In this document: piece after piece, positions 1 through 8,490 of the stretch
Numbering within the stretch: the stretch's first letter is position 1
How the letters are laid out: every line of letters begins with the position of its first letter
Assembly: GCA_964606325.1 (NCBI GenBank)
Contig: CAZSGE010000003.1
Span: 1 to 64,000, forward strand
Direction of reading: 5' to 3'
Length of the DNA stretch: 64,000 bases
Source of the DNA: Berkiella sp964606325
GTDB lineage: Bacteria > Pseudomonadota > Gammaproteobacteria > Berkiellales > Berkiellaceae
The notes under the pieces: generated by a model
Told to the model about the DNA's origin: nothing
Seen by the model: only the letters and a program-made list of their open reading frames with translations
Database searches by the model: none
Made by a program: the position numbers and the translations under genes

Positions 1-194
1 AAGTATTAGGCATATCTCGGCAAACGAACAAAGCAGACATTAAAAAAGCTTATCGAAAATTAATGAGCCAACATCATCCCGATAAATTGGTAGCCAAAGG
101 CTTGCCCAATGAAATGATAAAAGTGGCGACAGAGAAAGCGCAAAAGATTCAGGCGGCATATGATCTGATCTGTAAATATAAAGCGTGGCATTAA
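1..194 (+). CDS. djlA: DjlA C-terminal J domain (5' end outside window)
   Basis: Only the last 64 codons are present, starting mid-gene. They encode the end of a J domain with the HPD tripeptide (HHPDK) that stimulates DnaK ATPase activity. The stretch SQHHPDKLVAKGLP and the QKIQAAYDLI helix match the end of the membrane-anchored co-chaperone DjlA, where the J domain is C-terminal, rather than DnaJ, where it is N-terminal and followed by Gly-rich and zinc regions. The stop directly after the J domain supports this. In the family the protein sits in the inner membrane with an N-terminal anchor and a TerB-like domain, which lie outside the window. Confidence 0.85.
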   Translation, partial: VLGISRQTNKADIKKAYRKLMSQHHPDKLVAKGLPNEMIKVATEKAQKIQAAYDLICKYKAWH

Positions 195-203
195 CTTGAT
201 ATT

Positions 204-304
204 GGGCCGGCACAGGGACCGGCCCCTACTTTGATATTGCTTAGCTCTGTCGTTTCAAACGAATTATTTAAAAACAATGTAGGGGCAGGTCCCTGTGCCG
301 GCCC
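204..304. repeat. REP-like inverted repeat, GGGCCGGCAC family
   Basis: Two 26-base GC-rich arms, 204-229 and 279-304, are reverse complements with one mismatch, separated by 49 AT-rich bases. Each arm is also partly self-complementary (GGGCCGG...CCGGCCC). It lies between two convergent genes. A degraded copy sits at 21838-21861. Dispersed palindromic repeats of this type are common between bacterial genes; it might also fold at the 3' ends of both transcripts. Confidence 0.7.
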
Positions 305-357
305 GTTGTACCCATGCGGCCCGAAGTCAGATGGACTAAAGATATTCAAAGCAAACC

Positions 358-3300
358 TTAATTAAACGACGCTCTATTACCTGCTTGAGCTTCTTGTTTT
401 TGAACAGGTTTGTTGATTTCCTCAATGCAGCTTCTTACAGCTTTCGCTAATTCTGAATTGGGATGCTTTTTTTCAATATCATTTTTCAAAGCAACTAAGC
501 TTTTTTTAATATCCTCTACTCTTTTATCTTTGGGCAGTGGTTCAGTATGATATACACCATATTCGCGCTCTGATTCTTTAATATTTAAAATATTTGCTAA
601 TCTGCGTGCAAAAGTTGACATATCATTCATAGATGAAGCCCCAAAAACTTGCGGTCGTCCACCTTTTCTTTCTTGTTTAGGATATCTTTTAATAAGTTCT
701 AGCGCTTTTGCATGTTGATCATTAATAGCATTTAAAGTGTCTTCAAGCTGCGCTTGTGTTAGTGCGGCGCTATTTGATACTGCCGGTGTTGATGAAGCTG
801 TTGGTTGTAATGCAGCTGGTTGTGGTTGTTGTTTTTGAGATGCCGCCTGATCAACCGGAGGAGTTGAAACTTCATTTATAGGTTGATTTTGCACTGCTGC
901 AGGCGGGGCTTGTATCGGCTCTGCCTTGGCAACAGCCTTTCTTAAATTGAGTTTGTCACGGATTTTAGTTTGAAGTGATCGCTTTAGGGCGCTTTCGAGT
1001 TGTTTGAATATTTTTTTTGAATCTTTATCTGCATAAGAAGATAAGATCTTAAGTTGTGCTTTAACTTTAGCTTTATCTTTAGGGTTCATATCTTTAAGCT
1101 CTTGTTTGACCGCTTTTAAACCCTGCTTTTTATCTTCAGAAATTTGCAAAACCATGCCAATAATTCTTGAATCCATGTCATTTTTTGTGAGTGTTTCTTC
1201 AACGGCGCGATGGGCGGTGATTCTGCCATTTTTAAGCAGCTCAGCCATGTGTTTTAAATTTTCGCCAGATGGGTTAGCTAAGAAGGTTTGGGTTGCATAG
1301 TGATAAATAGATTTTCCATCTTTGCTTTTATAGCTGGCAACATCAAATCCACTAGCAATCAATTCATTATATAGTTCAATTGGCGCTTTTTCAATGTTAT
1401 GAGCAACCTTATTGGCCGCGATAGGATCTTTAGATGCAGACATATCTCTAATTGGTGAAATATAAGATGAATTTTCTAAGGTAGACAATGTAAATTGAGC
1501 CTCAACAGCAATACGATTATCAACATGTTTAAGCCATTCTTGAACAATTACTTTGTCTTTTTCTTCAATTATATTAATTTCCTCTATCTTGTTTTTGAGT
1601 TCGCTTGGCTCGATTGAGCTTGCATTTCCCATTAGATTCTTTAATGCAGGGTTTTGAATCTTATTAATATTTTCTTTTTGAAAGTTCAGTTGCTTTTGTG
1701 TGGCGATTAAGTTGTAGCCTAGCAAAACCCCTCTAACAATATCATGTTCTTGTCGTAAAAAACGATTTCCGCGCGCTTCCCTTAAACCTTCTAAGATGGC
1801 GTTTAACTTTTGCTTTTGTTCATGTTCAGGAAGGGAGGTAATATCTTCTCCATTTTTGAATTGATCTAACATAACCATGCCGAACATCACAATACCAGTA
1901 CGATCAATACCATCGGTACAGTTCACGGCAACCGGGATCCCTTTTGCAATCGTTTCATCATAAAATCGAATTAATTGCTCCATATCTAAGCCAAAAATTG
2001 GGATTTTTGAAGGATTGTTATTTAAATTGCGGTCACTTTGGATAACTAGGTGCTTCGCTATTTTAGGATTATACCCTTCATATGTTGCTACAGTTGGGAT
2101 CTTACCTTTTTGCTCAGTTTTAGAAGTAGATACTACATGAGATGATGCCTCTACGGGCTTTGTTTTTGATGATAAACCAAATCCTATTGTTTCTGAGTGT
2201 TCGTGTCCCTCTATTGAAATGACAGCATATTGATCTACACCCATCTGGGCTGCTACACGCTCAACATGTTTTTGTCCAATCTCAGCTTTATAATGAAACA
2301 ATATATTTTGAAGGTCTTTGAGATTAAATTTAACCCCCCCTTCATTCAAAATTTTCTGCACACCATATTCCATTCCATCATATGTATGAAATTCGAATCC
2401 TTTTAATTTATTAACAATCGAATCAGCATTGGAGTTATCTTTAAATAATTTCTCTTTAATTTTATCAATGTCGTCAGTATTTAACTTCATAGCCTCTTTC
2501 ATATAATATTGATCAGGCGCCATGGAACCATATAATAAAGGCTTTTGATTTTGTTTTGAGCTAATCAAAGGAGCTGCTGTTAAACCTGGTGTTGGATCAG
2601 TATTTGAGCTAACAGGATAAGAGTATGATTTTCCTTTTAAAACTTTAACGTTCTCTGTACCAACAATAAGCCTTCCTGCTAATACTCTTTTGACGGTTAC
2701 CTCCTTGGCTTCTTTGCCAGCCGCAGGCTCTTCATCATTCATCATCCACAAAAGTGAATTTTTTGAAAAATCAACCGCCATATTTAGCAAATTATCTTTT
2801 TGAGGGATGAGTTGCATCGAACTTTTAAATCGTGCAGCTAATTCACCTTCTTTTAATTGTGAAAAATTGCTCTCTTTGTCTTGTTTTTTGTTACCATATT
2901 TGATGAGTAGTTTGCCATCATTGACGTTATATAAAGCACCACTGATCATCAATGCTTCTTTCATTTTTTTCTCAAGAATGGGATTATCTAATTTACTTAA
3001 GTTGATTTCTATTTTAAGACTTTCAAAGTTTTGAATGATATTGTCTACATTTGTGATGTCGTTTTGTGTGAGAATTTGTTTAATTGCTTCAAATAATTCT
3101 TTAAATCGTTCCTCATTTAATTCCTTCATACTTTTTTGAGGTTGTGCTGATTGAGGCGCGACTTTAACCTCAGGCAATACCTCTGTCTCATTAAAGGTAT
3201 TGAGATTTGCTAACATTATTTTTGCGTCTTCTTCTGATAATTGAAGTTCGGGATCAATCTCAGTTTCTGATTGAGGTTGCGTTTTATTTTGTGCTTTTGG

Positions 3301-3669
3301 AAGTTCTACTACTTCAATTTTTTGTGGTTGTGGATCAGGTATGGTCGTAAACTGCGCTTGCCTTTGTGCGTTTTCTTTTACGATGACTTTTTGGAGTGCA
3401 TCAATTTGTTCGTTAATAAAGTTATGTGCTGATTGCATTTCCTTTGATCTTGGCATCTTAGAAATAAATTGATTAAGCTTTTTCGCTACGTCTAATTTTT
3501 GTGAATGCGTTAAATCATCTTCAACACCTTCATTTTCATTGAGATCGAGTTGTGGGGATAGATAAATAAAAATGCTATCTCTTAATTTACGGGTAAATTT
3601 AAAATCACCAGATTGGGGGGTAGCCATCTTGGAAAGCTCTTCATAAATTTCATTTGGACCTAGATTCAT
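358..3669 (-). CDS. large CX5R-motif phosphatase-like protein, candidate effector
   Basis: About 1103 residues. The clear signature is NCTDGIDRTG, the CX5R phosphate-binding loop of cysteine phosphatases, with nucleophile Cys584 and Arg590 on this start. The DGxDRT form is closest in look to myotubularin-type phosphoinositide phosphatase loops, though tyrosine phosphatase or inositol-phosphate activity is equally possible. No signal peptide or membrane segment is visible. A Pro/Gln-rich linker sits near residues 920-985, followed by a charged C-terminal segment. I chose the ATG at 3669 because AGAGGT lies 6 bases upstream of it; an in-frame ATG 15 bases earlier (3684) lacks a site. The N-terminal GPNEIYEELS recurs in the next gene upstream. 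Size, modular build and phosphatase loop suit a secreted host-targeting effector; that role is inferred. Confidence 0.6.
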   Translation of the reverse strand: MNLGPNEIYEELSKMATPQSGDFKFTRKLRDSIFIYLSPQLDLNENEGVEDDLTHSQKLDVAKKLNQFISKMPRSKEMQSAHNFINEQIDALQKVIVKENAQRQAQFTTIPDPQPQKIEVVELPKAQNKTQPQSETEIDPELQLSEEDAKIMLANLNTFNETEVLPEVKVAPQSAQPQKSMKELNEERFKELFEAIKQILTQNDITNVDNIIQNFESLKIEINLSKLDNPILEKKMKEALMISGALYNVNDGKLLIKYGNKKQDKESNFSQLKEGELAARFKSSMQLIPQKDNLLNMAVDFSKNSLLWMMNDEEPAAGKEAKEVTVKRVLAGRLIVGTENVKVLKGKSYSYPVSSNTDPTPGLTAAPLISSKQNQKPLLYGSMAPDQYYMKEAMKLNTDDIDKIKEKLFKDNSNADSIVNKLKGFEFHTYDGMEYGVQKILNEGGVKFNLKDLQNILFHYKAEIGQKHVERVAAQMGVDQYAVISIEGHEHSETIGFGLSSKTKPVEASSHVVSTSKTEQKGKIPTVATYEGYNPKIAKHLVIQSDRNLNNNPSKIPIFGLDMEQLIRFYDETIAKGIPVAVNCTDGIDRTGIVMFGMVMLDQFKNGEDITSLPEHEQKQKLNAILEGLREARGNRFLRQEHDIVRGVLLGYNLIATQKQLNFQKENINKIQNPALKNLMGNASSIEPSELKNKIEEINIIEEKDKVIVQEWLKHVDNRIAVEAQFTLSTLENSSYISPIRDMSASKDPIAANKVAHNIEKAPIELYNELIASGFDVASYKSKDGKSIYHYATQTFLANPSGENLKHMAELLKNGRITAHRAVEETLTKNDMDSRIIGMVLQISEDKKQGLKAVKQELKDMNPKDKAKVKAQLKILSSYADKDSKKIFKQLESALKRSLQTKIRDKLNLRKAVAKAEPIQAPPAAVQNQPINEVSTPPVDQAASQKQQPQPAALQPTASSTPAVSNSAALTQAQLEDTLNAINDQHAKALELIKRYPKQERKGGRPQVFGASSMNDMSTFARRLANILNIKESEREYGVYHTEPLPKDKRVEDIKKSLVALKNDIEKKHPNSELAKAVRSCIEEINKPVQKQEAQAGNRASFN

Positions 3670-3825
3670 GGCATTACCTCTCATTAACTACGTTATGTTT
3701 CGTATTTCATTGAATATTTAATAAACTCCAGCCGTATCTTGTTGTGTTTAGATACAAATAATTAGCTGAGCAAATTTAGTCTGGCACTAATTATAATTCT
3801 TTTTGTTTTGTTTCCCTCTAGCCGT

Positions 3826-5175
3826 TTATGCCTTATAAAATTCCATTTGAGTTTCAAAATCATTTTGCATTGGTGGTGGGATCACACTTACCATTTTTCT
3901 TAATTTATGGACTAATTGAGGTGGAATAGCGTCACTAGATTCAATTTGGTAATCAGTTAAGATTGCTTCAAAATTAATCATAGTTTCAGGTTGCTTGGCT
4001 AGAAATACCTCATGTTGTTTGATTAATGCCTCCATCCCATCTTTTTGTATTTGAGTAGTATCTTCTATTAAATTATGTAAACCCGGTAAAGTGACTTTAG
4101 TTTTAGGTTTTTTGCTAGCAAGATCTTTTAAAACATCTTTTAATAGTTCAACTAAGGTGGTGTTATATTCGTGTACTTCATTTATTTTTTGATTCGTGGC
4201 GACTTCAACTTTTTGATCTGTTATTGCTACTTGAGCATCTTTTTGTGCATGAATAACGATATCTTTAGCCACATCTTGTGTGAAAGCGTTAGCAGCAATG
4301 GCAACAGGGGACCCCGGTGTTGCATTTTCAACTGCTTTATTTAATTGTGCGGCTAAAGCGATCTGCTCTCTAACTTTTTTTACGGTATCTTCAACGAGCT
4401 GCGCGCGCTGTTTACCTTCTTCACGAAATTTTAGTACATACTCGTATTCTTTTAGGCTATATTCAGGCGGTTGTCTTTCATCTGCTCTTTCAGAGCCAAT
4501 GCCACGTGTATTAGCGACACCTTCTGGCGCTTTACAAGGTTGTTCTTCGTATTGATGTTCTCTGAGTTCTTTTAAATCTTCGTCAGTATATTCTCGAAGA
4601 GGATTGATTGAAGCTTTCATTTCCTCCTGTTTCATTTGTTCTTTTTCGGCCATTTCTTGTTCATAGTGTTGGCGAAACTGCTCTGCGATGCGAATAGCAT
4701 TTACCTTAGTCAAGAAGCGAGGCGTGCCATTGTGCATTTCTTTATCTGCTTCACTAAAAGCGATAAGATGTTTTCTAAATTCATCTGGTGTTACTTCTTC
4801 TGGCGTTGTTTGTGCATCAAAATCTGCGCCTTTTATGCCGCCTAAAGGGTAATGATTATGATTGTACATCGACTCAAAAGGATCAGAGTGTAGCCTTTTG
4901 ACATGCACTGAGTTGGTGCCACGATAGTATTTACCACACCCTCTATCTAAGGTGTTGTGTGCTTTGGATGCGCAAACATAAATTTCGTCACGAAATTTTT
5001 GGCTATCTTTATTCATTTCACCGAGTACAAGCCAATTAATGGAGTTTTTAAATGTCGCAACAACAACAAAAACTTGTGTTTCCTTTTCAAACTCAGGCGG
5101 CGTGTCAGGGCCCAGTTGTTCATAAATCTCGGTAGGCGCCATCTGTGTAGTTACTTCAATTGCAAACTGCGGCAT
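3826..5175 (-). CDS. unknown Glu-rich protein, candidate effector
   Basis: 449 residues, not recognised. The start has GTGGAG a few bases upstream. Residues 13-22 (APTEIYEQLG) echo the N-terminus of the downstream large phosphatase-like protein. The first ~120 residues look like a folded domain; residues ~175-230 are highly charged (Glu/Lys/Arg), and ~240-290 look helical or coiled-coil. There is no signal peptide, transmembrane segment or catalytic motif I can name. It is co-oriented with the phosphatase-like gene, with a 156-base gap, so co-transcription is possible but not shown. Function unknown; a secreted effector is a guess from neighbourhood and composition. Confidence 0.6.
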   Translation of the reverse strand: MPQFAIEVTTQMAPTEIYEQLGPDTPPEFEKETQVFVVVATFKNSINWLVLGEMNKDSQKFRDEIYVCASKAHNTLDRGCGKYYRGTNSVHVKRLHSDPFESMYNHNHYPLGGIKGADFDAQTTPEEVTPDEFRKHLIAFSEADKEMHNGTPRFLTKVNAIRIAEQFRQHYEQEMAEKEQMKQEEMKASINPLREYTDEDLKELREHQYEEQPCKAPEGVANTRGIGSERADERQPPEYSLKEYEYVLKFREEGKQRAQLVEDTVKKVREQIALAAQLNKAVENATPGSPVAIAANAFTQDVAKDIVIHAQKDAQVAITDQKVEVATNQKINEVHEYNTTLVELLKDVLKDLASKKPKTKVTLPGLHNLIEDTTQIQKDGMEALIKQHEVFLAKQPETMINFEAILTDYQIESSDAIPPQLVHKLRKMVSVIPPPMQNDFETQMEFYKA

Positions 5176-5374
5176 ATTATCTCCACTGAGTGAAAACGTA
5201 TTCCTTAATCTTTATGAGGCATAAAAGTGTTAAAAGTTCACTTTTTACGTAATTTCTACATAATTGGGGGTAAATACAATTAAATGAGGGGCATTTCGTC
5301 TAAATTTACAGCCATTCAGGCTGTATCTAAATGCTTATTTAGGGATTTCTGGTATCATGGTTTAACCTCAATAA

Positions 5375-7063
5375 ATGGCCGATCAACCTATGATAAATGC
5401 TTATTTTTCCAGTGCTTTCATTGATGCTATCAAACATGGCGAGACCCAAAAAGTGTATGCCATGCTTAAGGAAGCCCCAGCACTTGCAAATATTTTAGTA
5501 GATGATAATAGCCCATTAGTATTTACATTGAGAGACAATAAAATCTCTGCCCTTATGTTGGCTGCGCGTTTAGGACATAACGATATTATTGATCTATTAT
5601 GTCAATTTGGTGTTGATGTAAATTTTTGTGATGAAGAAGGTCAAAACGCTTTATTAGACGCTGTACGTTTTGGAAAAATCAAAACAGTAGATCACCTTGT
5701 ACACTATTATGGATTAGATTTAAAACATCGAAATATTCATGGGTTTTCAGCTTTGATGTGTTCCCTTTGGGCAATGCAGTCAGATATGGCATTATTTCTT
5801 TTAGAATACTATGCCTTTGATTTGAACTTAGAAGAGCAATCCCATAACGCGTTTGCTAACACTATCAATCAAATCTATCAATTGAAAGACTATGATCAAA
5901 ATCAAGTAATTGCTGATTACAATTCGGGCATGATTAATTTGTTTGATGAAGGCTTAAAAGCAAAAGATTTACTTAATGAAACTTGGCGTCGCGCAAAGGT
6001 TCGCTTAAAAGCTAAATTAAATAGAATGCTAGATAATCAACTCCAAGAAAGCCCCTCTTATCAAGATAGCAATTTTTTTAGAAATCTTAAAAACAGATTA
6101 AACGCTTCACCAACTACTCTCGTAATAGATGAAGTCATTAGCGAGATTAAAACTTGTGGTTTATTCGCACATTCTTCTAAAGCTGCTCTTAGGCAGGATC
6201 TAGAGCAAATTAAACAGCTAGAATCAGTAGATCAATTACTTGCTAAAGCAAAAACATTGCAGGATTTCTTAATGGAGGGGGCTTTTTTTGAGGCGGTTCA
6301 GTATATAAAATCCCTGAAAGTATCTGAAATTGAGCGGGTTATTCAATGGAACTCCGTGAGTTCATTACTAAGCGCTCCATCCATTAGTCCACTTTTTATT
6401 AAACATTTGTTTGAGTTTGCCCTACAGCATCATTCTGTTGGCATATTAACGAAACTACTTAGCTTACGTCTTGTTAACGTTGACGAAGTTATCGCCACGT
6501 TAACCGAAGATAAAGATGAGGAATATACTGTTTTTTGTTATTTGTCTCTTACATTAGCTAAACAAAGTGATGCAACCTTAATCGTGCAAAATAATTTTGA
6601 AGCTTTTGAACCCAAGATAGAGAGCTTGTCCGGTCACTATGCTGATATGGCTCAATGGTTGCAAATTCACCATCAAATGTCTTCTTTTTCGCAAATCGAA
6701 GAAGCATCTGAAGAGAAAAAGCAGCAGTTGATTGAACAAAAAGTGAACTATGTTAAAAGCGTTTTTTCCAGATTACTTCAATTATCAGATAGAGATCATG
6801 ATAAGATTGTGATGCTACGGCATTTTGCAGAAAGTGTTTGTCAAAAAGGTGGTGGTTTTTCAGGTCACTTTAGTCAATACAAGACGCCGTTTCTTTTGCT
6901 TTTAGAGATGTATGGAGAAAAATTGTTTTCTACTGATACTTTAGATGAATTAATTTCATCGAACACGTATCTGCCCTTGTCTGGTGCGCAGAGCATTCTA
7001 ACCTCTGTGGAGGGAAATGCTGCCAACTCAAAACCGGTAAAAGATCTATCTGTTAAAATTTGA
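5375..7063 (+). CDS. ankyrin-repeat protein, candidate effector
   Basis: 562 residues. Residues ~47-165 hold about three ankyrin repeats: ISALMLAARLGHNDIIDLL, then a unit beginning EEGQNALLDAVRFGKIKTVD, then HGFSALMCSLWAMQSDMALF. The remaining ~390 residues are mostly predicted helix with no family I recognise. No signal peptide or membrane segment. The start is uncertain: ATG at 5375 and ATG at 5390 are both in frame and neither has a strong ribosome site. Ankyrin proteins of this build are a common effector class in Legionella and Coxiella (established); delivery to a host is inferred here. Divergent from the gene at 3826-5175 across a 199-base AT-rich gap. Confidence 0.75.
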   Translation: MADQPMINAYFSSAFIDAIKHGETQKVYAMLKEAPALANILVDDNSPLVFTLRDNKISALMLAARLGHNDIIDLLCQFGVDVNFCDEEGQNALLDAVRFGKIKTVDHLVHYYGLDLKHRNIHGFSALMCSLWAMQSDMALFLLEYYAFDLNLEEQSHNAFANTINQIYQLKDYDQNQVIADYNSGMINLFDEGLKAKDLLNETWRRAKVRLKAKLNRMLDNQLQESPSYQDSNFFRNLKNRLNASPTTLVIDEVISEIKTCGLFAHSSKAALRQDLEQIKQLESVDQLLAKAKTLQDFLMEGAFFEAVQYIKSLKVSEIERVIQWNSVSSLLSAPSISPLFIKHLFEFALQHHSVGILTKLLSLRLVNVDEVIATLTEDKDEEYTVFCYLSLTLAKQSDATLIVQNNFEAFEPKIESLSGHYADMAQWLQIHHQMSSFSQIEEASEEKKQQLIEQKVNYVKSVFSRLLQLSDRDHDKIVMLRHFAESVCQKGGGFSGHFSQYKTPFLLLLEMYGEKLFSTDTLDELISSNTYLPLSGAQSILTSVEGNAANSKPVKDLSVKI

Positions 7064-7290
7064 TTAATAACATGTTTAATTTTTCGATTATAATAATGTG
7101 AATTTACATTCAGCGGACATTTCTAAATTGCCCTAGCAAACAAATTTTCAGTTAGACTTAACTTCTTTAGGTGGATGTTTTTACACGTAATTTTTATATT
7201 GACGGTTTTGGGTGAAAATTTAGTATGTCGCTATCAATATTCAATGAAATTTGATATCATTATGTCAATGTTTCATTATTTGGTGGTTTT

Positions 7291-8490
7291 ATGGTGTATA
7301 TACATAGAGAAATTGAAACCAAGCTCAATGCTACTTTGGCAGGTGAAAAAAGCATATTATTGCTCGGCCCACGGCAAACTGGAAAAACAACCCTGCTAAA
7401 TCAATTAAAGGTTGATAAACGTATCTCCCTCGCTAATCCAACAGATCGCCTGCGTTATGAAAAAGAACCTTTTTTATTAACGGCTGAAATTGACGCTTTA
7501 GGAAAAAAAGATCAGAAAAAACTTCCTTTAGTCATCATTGATGAAATTCAAAAAGTACCGATTTTAATGGATGCTGTCCAAGATTTAATCGATCGAAAAA
7601 TAGCTAAGTTTATCCTCACTGGATCTTCTGCGCGAAAACTACGACGTGGTGATAATGTGAATTTACTGCCCGGTCGCTTAATTCCACTACGGTTAGATCC
7701 GTTTACGCAACGTGAATTTCCGAAAGCATTTAGCAGCCTAGAAGCCATTTTATTAGATGGTGCATTACCAGAAATTGCACTAACTGCAGATGAAAGTGAA
7801 CGCGAAAACTTACTTGATGCTTATGTCACTATTTATCTTGAGGAAGAAATTAGAGCAGAAGCCTTGGTTCGTGATATCGGACACTTTGCCCGCTTTCTCG
7901 AATTTGCTGCTTCTGAATCAGGTAAAATTGTTAATTTCACCAAACTTTCGCAAGAAATTGGTGTTACGAATATGACCATAATGAGCTATTACCAAATTTT
8001 GGAAGATTGCTTAGTTGCTGAGCGCGTCGAGCCAATTTCTATCAGCAAAACTCGACAAAGATTAACTAAAGCACAAAAATATATTTTTTATGATCTAGGT
8101 GTGCGGCGCATTGCCGCAAGAGAAGGACGCAAGCTTCCTAAAGAGCAATTAGGTTATATTTTCGAGCAATATGTGGGTTTAGAACTTATTCGTTACCTTC
8201 GACTTTTCGAGCCACGCTCATTGCTCAAATTTTGGCGAGATCCTGCTGGGCCAGAAGTTGACTGGGTTGTTGAATCCGGTGATAGATTGATACCAATAGA
8301 AGTTAAATGGACAAATTCACCTACGCCACAAGATGGTAAATATCTGCGTATTTTTATGAAAGAATATACAAAAGCTAAAAATGGCTTCATTATCTGTCAA
8401 ACACCCAACATTATGAAAATTAGCGATAATATTTTTGCTTTGCCTTGGAATAAATTAAGTGAGATTTTTACGCTATGCGTACCAAGCTAA
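7291..8490 (+). CDS. AAA ATPase with DUF4143 domain
   Basis: 399 residues. Walker A GPRQTGKT (residues 26-33) and Walker B LPLVIIDE (~79-86) mark an AAA_14 ATPase; a winged-helix-like middle follows, and the C-terminal DUF4143 part has PEVDWVVE and PIEVKW (~325-345), reminiscent of a PD-(D/E)XK nuclease-like core. Such proteins are widespread, often horizontally spread, and have no settled role. The ATG follows GGTGG. The gene converges on the IolC-like gene and the two stop codons share the 4 bases at 8487-8490. It stands alone, with no toxin or restriction partner beside it. Confidence 0.85.
   Translation: MVYIHREIETKLNATLAGEKSILLLGPRQTGKTTLLNQLKVDKRISLANPTDRLRYEKEPFLLTAEIDALGKKDQKKLPLVIIDEIQKVPILMDAVQDLIDRKIAKFILTGSSARKLRRGDNVNLLPGRLIPLRLDPFTQREFPKAFSSLEAILLDGALPEIALTADESERENLLDAYVTIYLEEEIRAEALVRDIGHFARFLEFAASESGKIVNFTKLSQEIGVTNMTIMSYYQILEDCLVAERVEPISISKTRQRLTKAQKYIFYDLGVRRIAAREGRKLPKEQLGYIFEQYVGLELIRYLRLFEPRSLLKFWRDPAGPEVDWVVESGDRLIPIEVKWTNSPTPQDGKYLRIFMKEYTKAKNGFIICQTPNIMKISDNIFALPWNKLSEIFTLCVPS

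Noticed and set aside
7175..7399. 74-codon ORF before the AAA ATPase
   Set aside because: It runs into the ATPase start in another frame; the end of its product is the ATPase reading in a wrong frame.
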